DNA from: Trichuris trichiura
Taxonomy: Eukaryota; Nematoda; Enoplea; Trichinellida; Trichuridae
DNA: 64,000 nucleotides
Reading direction: 5' to 3'
Assembly: GCA_037903355.1 (NCBI GenBank)
Contig: JBAJFE010000006.1
Coordinates: 335,452 to 399,451, forward strand
Shown here: positions 54,660 through 64,000 of the stretch, in pieces
Position numbering within the stretch: the first letter of the stretch is position 1
Layout: each line of letters begins with the position of its first letter
The notes under the pieces: generated by a model
Databases searched by the model: none
Seen by the model: only the letters and a program-made list of their open reading frames with translations
Told to the model about the DNA's origin: nothing
Program-made: the position numbers and the translations under genes

Positions 54660-57085
54660 AACTGGAAGAAGTAAACTGTTGCTGCTATCAAGCAAAAAAG
54701 ACTAAAACGATATTGCAACAGCACTTGCAACTACCAATGAATGAGCACCATCTTAATTCGTTGGCAAGCATTTGGTTCCCCAGTTTTAAAGTGGAATGTT
54801 CAGTTCGCAGTAAACGAAGCTGCTTAGAGAATAGATGCAAAAGTGTTAACATAGTAGTATCAATATTTATCAGCTATAAGGATACATTAATAAGTCGAGA
54901 AGCAGTAAAAGCTGAAAGAAGCAAGGCTTCGTAATCAGCTTCTATAATGTCCTAGTTTGGAACATTCAAAACTGTCACTGCAACTTTCAAAGAGGTTCTT
55001 CCCGTAGTACATTTTTATGCGCCACTAATTGAATCGCCAAAATGGAAATCGTTAGCAGTAACAAAATCTAGGTCTTTAAGCATTTTTGTCAACGCGAATA
55101 AATTTTGTGTTACTTTGAGCTCTCTTCACCTCCCCATTAATACGGTATCGCAATTGAGAATGCAAGTTGTCCTCGGTTGAACTTGAAAATCATTTTTGTT
55201 CAAGTGTTTGAATATTAGGCTCAGTCATACGTACGAAAAACGATTCTAGCTTCAATTCGTATTTCCGTCCACGTTAAAAGAATAGACGCGAATCCATCTA
55301 CAACATTGCACGAAACCTGGATATTCATGTAACATCAACTACATGCGGATACGTGGCAGTTACATAAATTGCATGCGTGTAACTGGGTGTTTGTGTAACA
55401 TCAATTATATGCGTATTCAATCACTTGTGATTAGAATTAGGCAATAAATATTACTTCAAGTTAACGCTAGTCGCAATGGCACGTTGTTCTAGTTATGGAT
55501 TTCGACCTTTTTATATTAGCTACTTAATAGTGCATCTTCAATACGGCTTTGTACTTGCTTGTTCTTTGCCTTGAAATCCGGCAAATAAGCTCACAACCAA
55601 AGTAACAGGCGGATGGAAAGCCATATTGAAGGTTCCTAATGAACGTGTATAAACCCTTTAAGAAACCTCTAATTTTCAATAATGGCATCCATTCTTATTT
55701 TAAGCAGGCTTCTTCACTAATTATGGTAAATTCCACTATCCTGACTCGGCATGTTATTGGCAAGCTCTTTCAGCCAGTACGTAGCATATAATGCTAATAT
55801 TTTCATAAAGGAGAGATGCCCATAGAAACTGTATCTATTATGGTGTTGCTTTCAAGCAAACTTTTCTTTTAAAAAAGCTTCTATTTGTGCCGGTCGAAGT
55901 CATGATCCCGAATAAGTCAACCGTCATTCTATATACGACATAATGCCCACAGTTGCTAGCATGGCAAGTTGTTCTCTTGGGCTGTTTGCATCGATTTAAA
56001 AGAAGATTTACTAACTTTCTGGAATTGAACAGTTTCATTAGTCAGAATCATACTACTGTAACAGATAGTCGATAATCAAGGATGGCCAGGAAACCTTCTT
56101 ATTCTGTTGTTGCTCGGCATCTAATTTTGGGTGCTAAAATATGCTGCACACGGACTCCTAAGAATGATCATACAGCGTAGAAATTCACGTCTTATTTCAT
56201 TTAATTTCATCGCATGATATTTCAGCGTTTCTTTATAGATTGTTACATGCGTACTATCATACCTACGTCCACAGAACACACGCAATTATTATTTTTTCAG
56301 TGGATTTTACTTGCGATTTCAAGATTTGCGTTTGGTGTTTTACGCGCATTGGTCCAAGTGAACTTACCGTTCTTTAAGTGTTCTGTAGGGTGCTTCCGAA
56401 ATTCGCAAACTTTGCGTTCGTCTGTTTGATGCACAGTCTGTGCTAAGGGCAATGCGCTTTCGCTTTATTTTTCAGTGTTTTTGAAATTAAACTTCAAACC
56501 TTGCTAGGCCTTCTGTACAAAAATTAGAAAATTTTTTATTTAGGTTTTTTATTTGCCTTCAATTGACGCGTCTTGTTAAGTGTCTTAAAAACTATTTTGT
56601 TAGATGCAATGGCATGTACGTGCTCTTCTATTTTTTTTTACTAGCGCGGTGTTTTTGTCGTTGTAGTTTAGGTCGAAAATTTTTTTCAAACTTTTACGTA
56701 AGGGTTTTCCACGTCATCAAAATCTTTACGATTGGCTTTTCAACTTTTACAGTTTGTTCGCCTTGCAGAACAGATTCCTAACTAATAGTTTTCATGCTCG
56801 GTACAATTTTGCATGCGCTATAAAACCTATTATTGTTATATTTTGTACACGTTTTATAACTGCTAACTGATGCAATTGTTAGCACTCATGACGTGCCAGA
56901 AGAAGACTGGAAAGTGCCGGAGTAAAAGTTTTGATCATCAACAAGTCCTACCGTATAGAAAATTGTATCATGAAAACTTACGGATCCATTACCAAATGCT
57001 AATTATTTAATGCCGCAAAACAGCGCAGTTTCTTGATATGGTTTTTTGTCCAACGTGGTTTTCCTATTAGTGATTACAATTTTCA
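54660..57085. other. intergenic, no recognised gene
   Basis: AT-rich. Near 55329 and 55397 the phrase TGTAACATCAACTACATGCG / TGTAACATCAATTATATGCG is repeated 68 bp apart. Short frames at 55838-56038 and 56214-56781 show no motif. Confidence 0.45.
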
Positions 57086-57088
57086 GGA

Positions 57089-57308
57089 ATAGTGGCGATA
57101 ACTTGCATTTCTTTGCGTGGCCATTTGCATCATCGCTTTCCAATTCGTTCGCCACACCGAATCAGCTTTCCGTCCACCATTATCGTTTCTGGTGAGTCCT
57201 TTCTAATTCGGTATGGTATATAGGAGTCTTTTTTTTATTATTCAGGATTTCTTTATGTTGACAACGGAGCACCTGGGGCTGTGAAAGCTCTGAGGATTCG
57301 TTCATTGG
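57089..57308 (+). other. two exon-like segments of an unrecognised gene
   Basis: TTTCAG at 57083-57088 is followed by an open segment (GIVAITCISLRGHLHHRFPI and more) to a GTGAGT donor at about 57192. TTATTCAG at about 57245 opens a second segment reading FLYVDNGAPGAVKALRIRSL to a GTAAGT donor at about 57310. The two join in phase 1 with a 50-nt intron of the type used by the certain genes here. I do not recognise the protein and did not find further exons with confidence. Confidence 0.3.
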
Positions 57309-57630
57309 TAAGTACAAATAAACGCTTTCTACGGTTTCCATAATAAGTGCATACATGAAATCACCCTCTTTCTTTTATTATTGTGGCTACCGTCTCAGGT
57401 CGGTATCTTGTCCCTAAAGATTTAAAGACAATTTGTGGGCTAATTCAGGACTGAGTAGCGTTCGGGTTCTTGCTTACATTAAAGTCAGGTTCCGTCTAAG
57501 TTAGCAATTCTAAGCATTAATTAACAGCAATGTTTTTTCAGCTGAATTCAGTTCAAAAAAAAATTACAACAGTTTGCCGTTAAGCGCTTTTGGTTATCAT
57601 GTTGACCATAGTTTTTCAACCTTTTTGCCT

Positions 57631-57739
57631 CAGGGCCCACCAGGGCCCCCTAGGCCCTGTCGGAGCCCACTGTTGATAGGGACAATGTCCTGCCGCATTA
57701 TCCTCCAGGGGGCCCCAGGGCTCACATTGAGAAACACTG
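57631..57739 (-). mobile_element. short hAT-type MITE remnant
   Basis: Ends in TTGAGAAACACTG (reverse of CAGTGTTTCTCAA). Inside is a G/C-rich tract with CAGGGCCCACCAGGGCCCCC and GGGGGCCCCAGGG words that can pair. The GC content is much higher than the flanks. Confidence 0.5.
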
Positions 57740-57999
57740 ATGTAGACGCAGTAAAAGTACTACCACCGGCAATAATTAAATCTCAGTGCTTATGGACCAG
57801 CAAGCAGGTTAAATGCTTCGATTCGTTGCGCTTCTGTCGCTTAAAATTTCTTTATTCAGCTTGCATCTTCTCTGCTGCTGAGCATTATTCCCTCTGGTCA
57901 TCATTCAATTTAATTGATCGTTCCAAGACCTCTGTTGATGTAAAACAGAAGTATCTCATTATGCGTAAAGTACTGTTTTAGTTAATGGTGTATAAGCTT

Positions 58000-59330
58000 T
58001 TAGAATTTATCAAAGGTGGGATAGAAGCCGCTTGCATTTAACTTGGGTGAATGTAGCGTCGTCATACGTTAGGGGCAACTGCTTTGCAGTGTGTTGAACA
58101 AAGGTCCATTCAGCGGTACCCCTATAACGTGTTTCACTGTGTGACGTGGCAAACAAATCGAGGCAGCGAAAGCTAATCGCTCTCCCTGAGAGTCCCCTTC
58201 GCCAATGTACTCCACATAATGCTTATCGCGTGGAAGAAAAACCAGTATCCCCTATCTTTCGGCAAGAAAATGAAAAGAGATAAGCTCGACGAAGGGCTGC
58301 TTTTGCTTCAGTTAATCAGTTAGCATTTTAGCTGTGGCGTTTCTGGTTACAAATTCAGTTGGTGCAATTGTGTGTTCTGTGCGCATATGCGGGATACAAA
58401 TTTTCACATTTTTTTTGCATCCGTGGCGTTCGAACTACAGTTTGTGAAATCGTATTCTGCCGACTGGTTGAACTGAGGATTCAATTTTCATTTTTTTTAG
58501 CTCATTGGGCCAGAAGTCGCTTGCGGACTTCTTTCTTGCTTTTCCCGCTCGTTCACTACTTACCTGCAATTTCATGGCTTTGCGTTAGGTGTTCAAGGTA
58601 TTGTTCTGACCAAAAAAGTTCGTTTTAGCCACCGTCCTTCATTACTCAAATCAAATGGTTATATTTAGGCTAGTAGGAAATGCGAAAAGTGGTCAGGCTA
58701 ATAGATAGCTGCGGTAAATCGGCTGTAAGAGACACGCTGAATCTTCCAGTTGCGAAAATGGAGACTTTAATAGGTATTCGATGCTTCAATTTTTCTTTTG
58801 AAGTTTTTTTATGCCGCACGGTATGGAGACTCGACTATTGAAACCAGTGTCTGTAAATGGTAGTTCGATTGATTGATGATGATGACATTATTAGAATAAT
58901 GCTTTGGGTGGCTTTTATAGTATGTTCCTAATTTACTTATTGTATACTTTGTTTGTGAAGCGCAGTTGGTAGTATGCAACGATCTGTCGCAACTAAGTAA
59001 TCTTGAAGACATCAGAAGTTCTTGTCGCGTCGTGGGCTGGTTGAATGATGACGGCTGCTTGCGAGAGAGTGGACACTAAAAAGAAGTCTGGAACAGTTAT
59101 GCATGAGAACTGCAAAATTACTTAAAATTTTTATCACTAACGAGAAGTTTCATGGTTGGAAAGTTTTCTACGGCTTTCCCCGTTTATCTGTGTCTGTGTT
59201 GGTCTCTGTAATTGAATGAAACAACTGCTCTACCAACGGATGGATGAGCAATTATTAAGAAAGATTGTACAGGATCAATACACTTAGCTTCTCCATTTCA
59301 ACTCCTCCATCTCACTGACGATGGAACTAG
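58000..59330. other. intergenic, no recognised gene
   Basis: No gene named. An acceptor-like TTTTTTTTAG near 58500 is followed by an open stretch (LIGPEVACGLLSCFSRSFTT) that could be an exon, but nothing connects to it. Confidence 0.4.
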
Positions 59331-59332
59331 AG

Positions 59333-59410
59333 CAGTGTTTCCCAACCTTTTTGGAGCCAGGGCCCCCCGTCATTCTCCCCAACGTAATTCTCCTGGTTCT
59401 GTTATCCTCA
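59333..59410 (+). mobile_element. hAT-type terminal repeat fragment
   Basis: CAGTGTTTCCCAACCTTTTT followed by a GGGCCCCCC tract is the common form of hAT terminal repeats (CAGTGKTTCYCAACCTTTTT). The inner and far ends were not identified. A 146-codon minus-strand frame (59284-59724) overlaps it and is probably not a gene. Confidence 0.5.
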
Positions 59411-59954
59411 GCTGCGCCTACTGCAGTTACGTTGCCGCGAATTTGTACAAGTAGTTCAACACCTGAAACAGGCAGCAGAATGTGGAATTGACTTCGCTGT
59501 CTACCGTGTATGCCAAAGAAAAAACAGTTAAACCGGGTAGTCATTAAAAACCTTATTAACCTGCCGACCTTATCAGCCGCAAGTATGACCCCATAGTTTG
59601 CGCTGTGAAAGTTGAGTGTGCGATCAATGGCTGGAAAACCTGCCGATGCGAAGTCAACCCTGAATTTCGTAAGCGGATCCTGCTGGACAATCTGTACATG
59701 CTTTAATTTTCCCTTTTGTACCACATGCCGTCTTTAGAAGAAAATCCAGCTAAAAAAAGTTCAAAAAATGAAAGCACACTTAAACTCCTGCGCTTAGCGG
59801 CATAATGTTCGTCGTTTAAACTGTTTATTATTGTCCAGCTACGTGGTCGCCTCTTCATAAGGGAATACTTAACTACTGGTTGTTGAAGTGCTTCACCTGT
59901 CCTATCGCTGCATGGTACTTGTCCTTTTTCTACAGAGATGGAGTATAGGATAAA

Positions 59955-61115
59955 TTAGAAGTTTACCAAGAGGAAGCATCGTCCTTACGACGTAAAGCTC
60001 ATAAAGCGCGACCAAGTGATAGTTGTAGTTAAGAAGAACGTTTCCAAAGAAGTTTGCGCAGAAATGAAGTTGTGCTCCGCTATTACTACTAGCCGGTTGT
60101 TTTTAATGTGAATGGAATGCTGTTCCTCCTAACTGGCATATGCATTCAGAAAAGCGGAAACGGAAGAAAGTCCAGCTGCTGAAGAAGACGGAGGATTAAT
60201 TGTGTCCATGGATAAACAGGATGCGGACAGCACTGACGAGACGAAACGCACTATACAACCTTTTAACGTTTTTAAAAGGTAAGATCTTGGTATGGGACGA
60301 TGTATCTTGATTGCGTAATGTTAATACGGAAAACGTTCCGTTAGTTAATAATTAATAAATTTATTCCCGTAGCTTTCGGGTCCAAGCCTGACCCGTCTTC
60401 AGTGGTAGAGAAGTAAACTTCACTTACTTAATTGGGAATAAATTTGTTGATTATTAACCAACGGGACTTTTTCCGTGTTAGCATTACGTACCTCTTAATG
60501 TCTTCTGTGATCCTGTTGGTTTCATGATACTGTCGAAATTGACATTAGCGCCAATGTAACCGGTTTGAAGCAGAGAAAAGAACGAAACCGAATGCAGGCG
60601 AGGACAGAGAAAAGCAAGAATTTTGCGACGATGATGGTAAGGAAAAATGCGCTGAATTCACTGATTGATTGGAACGATTAGTTGTACTTTTTGTTGCCTT
60701 AGACGAGAATAAGGAAATGTAAAACATTTGCGAAGAAGAGAGCTGTATTCCTGCTAACAACTGTGGAAATTTGGATAAGAGCATGGTTCAGGCGCTTAAA
60801 AGAGTTCACTTTTTGCATTGTCGTCAATCACCTTGTGTTAATGTTGAGTCGGTTGTTGGTGATGTTTGGATATCAAATTATTCATACGACGTCAAGCCCA
60901 ACCATTGGTGTGAGGCTTGAATTAAGATTTATGCTCTCTGGTAGGTTTTGTATGTAGTATTTTAATTTTTTCCTGTCTCAGGTTCTACTTAGTCTTGGCA
61001 TGACTGAAGTACGTTATTTGGTGCGACTTTTGGCAGAAGTGTTTACCATTCAATCGGGGAAAGGAATCCAGCAATGTACGCTTAAAAAGAGAAGGGTGGG
61101 CGAATCGTCATAACT
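59955..61115 (+). other. exon-like segments of an unrecognised gene
   Basis: Several open stretches lie beside plausible splice sites. FTKRKHRPYDVKLIKRDQVI is near 59960-60070. An acidic stretch (TEESPAAEEDGGLIVSMDKQ) at about 60153-60280 ends in AAAAGGTAAG. A third acidic stretch lies near 60570-60633 before GATGGTAAGG. After TCTCAG at about 60981, VLLSLGMTEVRYLVRLLAEV runs to a TAA at 61112. A foldback element sits between the second and third. They may belong to one multi-exon protein with an acidic linker, but phases were not all resolved and no family is recognised. Confidence 0.25.
60313..60488. mobile_element. foldback/MITE element, second member
   Basis: CGTAATGTTAATACGGAAAA, then CGTT...TTAGTTAATAAT, pairs with ATTATTAACC, then ACGGGACTTTTTCCGTGTTA and GCATTACG. 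The inner AATAAATTTATTCCC and GGGAATAAATTTGTT also pair. The centre reads AGCTTTCGGGTCCAAGCCTG, then ACCCGTCTTCAGTGG, matching the centre of the element at 46194-46348. Confidence 0.7.
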
Positions 61116-61399
61116 GAAAGAGTCGAATTGAAAGTACAGTCACGAACTGCTGTTTTACTTAAGTACTTTTTTTTTGCAAGTTGTTCTTTAATCAACCTGA
61201 CATATTCAACGCTACTTGTATCGGATGCAATCATATTCACACAATGCAGGAGTTGTACGGCATTAAGGCTGCTGTTCTATTGTTCAGCTTTCTCTTTTGC
61301 AAAATGTTTCGAAAGCAACGAGAAACCAATTATTCCTATTAAGGAAATGAAGTCTGTTTTTGCCGGTTACGGTATAGATGTTGATTAAGGCATCTGTCT

Positions 61400-63500
61400 C
61401 TAATTATTGATTATATAATCCGTACCGGCATGTATCAACAGTTTAACAGAACTTAAATGTACACCTTGACATCTCTGTTACAAGAAATGACACTTGAAAC
61501 CACTATAGCATTCACGAAAGACGCAATACTCAAAAGTATTTCGAAGTGCACCTCTGTAGCAGCCATTGTTTAAAATTATGCATTATGGATATTGAAGAGT
61601 TTTTAAATACGCCTTCACCAGGAGTGGTCATTTTTCGATTGCCTCAAATTGGTACTGGATGCTTTGATATTCTGTATCTTTCGCATTAGACAGTGTTGGA
61701 ATCTTAATATGAACCTGTTGATAGCAACGTTTGTGGGCCTGATCGAATTGATCAGATGTTATTTATAGAGAACAGCGTTACCTGTTTAGCAGTACTATTT
61801 GACACTACAGTCCACTTACTAAACTCTCATTGCGTGGAAGACAAAGAAAATGGACGCGTCGCCTATGGATGAATATTTTCCCAAATCACTATTACGATGA
61901 CGACACTACTTTTTTTCCCTTTTTAGTCTTTGTCGATTTTTTGTTTTATAACTCCGTCCAAGTTGCCTGCATAGCTTTCGGGGCGAAAACAAACCCGCAA
62001 CCGTCAGCTGAAAGCTACTTTTAAGTGCTGCAACATTCGGATCAAGCTGAAAAGAAAAACAGTGGAACGTTTGTGTACGTTTAAAGCCGTAAAGGTGACT
62101 GTCGTTCTCCTGTATGAGTGGAATGGCGAAACTATACAGCTTAGTAAGAGTTCTGTAGTGTTCAGGCACTGATTACGCGGAAGGGATACCAAGAATTGAA
62201 CAAGTCGTAGAATGAAAAAAATATGGAATCGCTTCTCGAATGTTGGTGAGAAGGCTGATGAGTGAGCAGTCGTTGAAAACATGAAATAACAGTTTTGCAG
62301 CTAAATGAATCCTCAACTTTGCTACGTTAAATATTTTTAAATCTGAAAATACGGTCAGGTTGTCCATAGCTGAACCTGCGTACTTTTCTTATCGGTATTT
62401 GATTTTGGTCGCGGTGCATATAGACGAAGAATCGGTAATTCAACGCAAGCTGTCCCATTTCGTATCAAGGTAAGATTGACATTGATAAATGCTGTGCTTC
62501 ATCCAAGGCTTCGTACGAAATTATTTAGGTAGTAGTCTCGTAGTAGTTAATACTCCGTCTTTCGACCATTGCTAAGTTCTTGCGTAACGTTTCAGCTGAA
62601 GAGGCTCGTGGAATTGTTTTTACGATAGTTCTCGTTCTAACTTTCATGAATGTCGCCGAGTTTGCCTGTTTTGTTTAAAGATTTTAAACTTGTCAAACCT
62701 TGTAAAAAGATTGTAATTTTTTTCTTTTCTTCGTCTAAGACATTGCAATTTTGTGGTTCATGTTTTCGTCGGGCTGATCCATAACTCTCTATAGAACAAC
62801 TATAACAGTATAAGTACTTACTGCGTAATTGAAGTACGGAATCTCGATTCCATGGAAACTTACATGAAGCGAAGTTTTCAAGAGGGCAAAGTTCCCGTTT
62901 TCAGCGCAAAATAAGTGAAATTTCTTCATTGCTGTTAGGAACTAACCTAGCTTACTATTATTAGCCGAAAACTGTTCTGATTTTTGTCTTCATGGTAAAG
63001 TTGTTCTTCTTGTTGTACTTACGTGTTTAGTTGCTGAAGAAGTACTACTCTTCCTTGAATAGCGCAAAGTAGAATACTTAGGCGCACACGTTGGCTATGG
63101 CGGCGTCTCCTTCCGGTGGCATTCGTTTTATTGGTTTTCTTTTCTGGGCTTTCAAGCTTACACATCTGTCTTCAGCGACAGTGTTGATAGAAATGATTGC
63201 AACAGGGTGACTTTCCGTCATGAGTATCGCTGAACACGAACGGAGAGTACGCCACAAAGCTCCGGAAAACGCTTTAATGAAAGGTTGCTACCTTTGTAAA
63301 ACTCTATAATGGAAACATACGAATCCCTTACAAGTTACGACGCATTTACCCAGAAGTCAGACAATTTCATCATGATCCCATCTTGCGCCCAGGTAGCACT
63401 GCGACAAACTGAATGAAAAATTTCATCCCGACGGATACAATTGGATACGTGCGCTAACCTTTCAGTGGAGGTACAAAATCACAGCGCCGAGCTGTTTTCG
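61400..63500. other. intergenic, no recognised gene
   Basis: AT-rich. A short exon-like segment between TATAG (about 62427) and a GTAAGA donor (about 62471) is noted without assignment. Other frames are short and without motif. Confidence 0.4.
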
Positions 63501-63539
63501 CGTTAAAGTAAGCTTCCGCCAAACTAAATCTAAAAACGT

Positions 63540-63920
63540 TGGGACGCGAAGCCATGAAATTTCGCTGCAAAGGTGATTTCGCATCAAAACGAGGCGACCT
63601 CAAACTTTTTGCGGCGTAAACCTTGACAGGAAGCTTATCTCTGCGTCAAAATGATCAGTTGTCAAAACAAAGCTGGCGTCAAACTTTTCGGCTGAGGTCC
63701 CTCTACAGGCGAAGTCAAATTATCCCTCCGTCAAAATGGGCTCGCGTCGAATAAGTTGCGCGTCAAATATTTAGCGTGGTACATTTTGACGCGAAGCATC
63801 GCGTCAAAATGTTCACGTGGCAAAACGAGGCTTGCGTGAAACTTTCTCCCTGGTTCATCTTGACGCGAAGTCAAAATATCCCTACGTCAAAATAGGCTCG
63901 CGTCGTCAAGTTATAGGTTT
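63540..63920. repeat. degenerate GCGTCAAA/TTTGACGC repeat cluster
   Basis: The word GCGTCAAA or its complement occurs many times. A longer unit recurs with about 156-bp spacing: TATCCCTCCGTCAAAATGGG CTCGCGTCG near 63722 and TATCCCTACGTCAAAATAGG CTCGCGTCG near 63878. Between them lies a perfect palindrome, TTTTGACGCG-AAGCAT-CGCGTCAAAA, at about 63786-63811. The array may continue beyond the right edge. Confidence 0.6.
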
Positions 63921-64000
63921 GGTTTGTCGCGCTGTTCGGCGAGAACCGTTCTTGTATGCCTTGGGCGCGCAGGGACGAAGTAGTTTACGTAGCGAGTATT

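Noticed and set aside
59284..59724. 146-codon minus-strand ORF
   Set aside because: It runs through a hAT terminal repeat and shows no known domain, so it is probably chance.
60980..61115. Possible RNA-export adaptor (PHAX-like) RNA-binding block
   Set aside because: A loose match around LLAEV and a basic end was noted, but the diagnostic RRRTPGG motif is missing and flanking exons do not fit.
1..64000. CRISPR arrays, bacterial operons, rRNA or tRNA genes
   Set aside because: The DNA is eukaryotic with spliced genes. I saw no direct-repeat/spacer array and no tRNA-like or rRNA-like segment.

Overview
This window is nuclear DNA from an animal. Genes are split by many short GT-AG introns (often 47-65 nt), TATA boxes and AATAAA signals sit where expected, and mobile elements are abundant. 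The gene content points to a clade I nematode, most likely a whipworm-like (Trichuris/Trichinella group) parasite: eIF3 subunit L, a TMEM63/CSC1-like channel, and several families of small or multidomain secreted proteins including trypsin-fold proteins. The organism is an inference from gene style; no marker such as rRNA is present.

Layout, left to right. 1-3.24 kb: 3' part of a Ty3/gypsy-type (CsRn1/mag-like) LTR retrotransposon with gag tail, uninterrupted pol and a candidate 3' LTR. 5.37-7.99 kb: a complete 13-exon eIF3L gene, with a convergent lysine/glutamate-rich ORF behind it (8.18-8.70 kb). 9.05-10.6 kb: a decayed Tigger/pogo transposase. 13.2-14.2 kb: a short direct repeat and a hAT fragment. 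14.24-35.15 kb: a very large inverted repeat (arms about 10.4 kb, unique spacer 118 bp at 24640-24757). Each arm carries one copy of the same 11-exon gene. The two copies run divergently from the apex and encode a secreted 1156-residue protein made of three trypsin-fold domains. In every domain all three catalytic residues are replaced. The outer arms carry Tigger-derived and hAT-derived elements and two small unrecognised conserved ORFs.

36.7-40.5 kb: two tandem two-exon genes for small secreted DUF5648-like proteins. 43.4-43.7 kb: a broken GIY-YIG endonuclease fragment of a Penelope-like element. 44.4-49.8 kb: an 18-exon TMEM63/OSCA-family channel gene with a GC-AG intron, a 28-nt microexon and a foldback element in an intron. 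51.3-54.7 kb: two tandem three-exon genes for secreted cystatin-like proteins. 55-64 kb: mostly noncoding, with hAT/foldback elements, a few exon-like stretches I could not assign, and degenerate GCGTCAAA-type repeats at the right edge.

How it fits together. Two housekeeping-type genes (eIF3L and TMEM63) bracket the palindrome and the DUF5648-like pair; the cystatin-like pair lies just beyond TMEM63. The secreted genes between and beside them all occur as duplicated pairs, one pair inverted and two in tandem. This looks like an accessory secretome locus growing by local duplication, with transposon sequence at the duplication edges. The pair of near-identical pseudoprotease genes in the palindrome is the most unusual feature. 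All exon boundaries were worked out by hand from splice sites, phase continuity and family similarity, and none has transcript support here.
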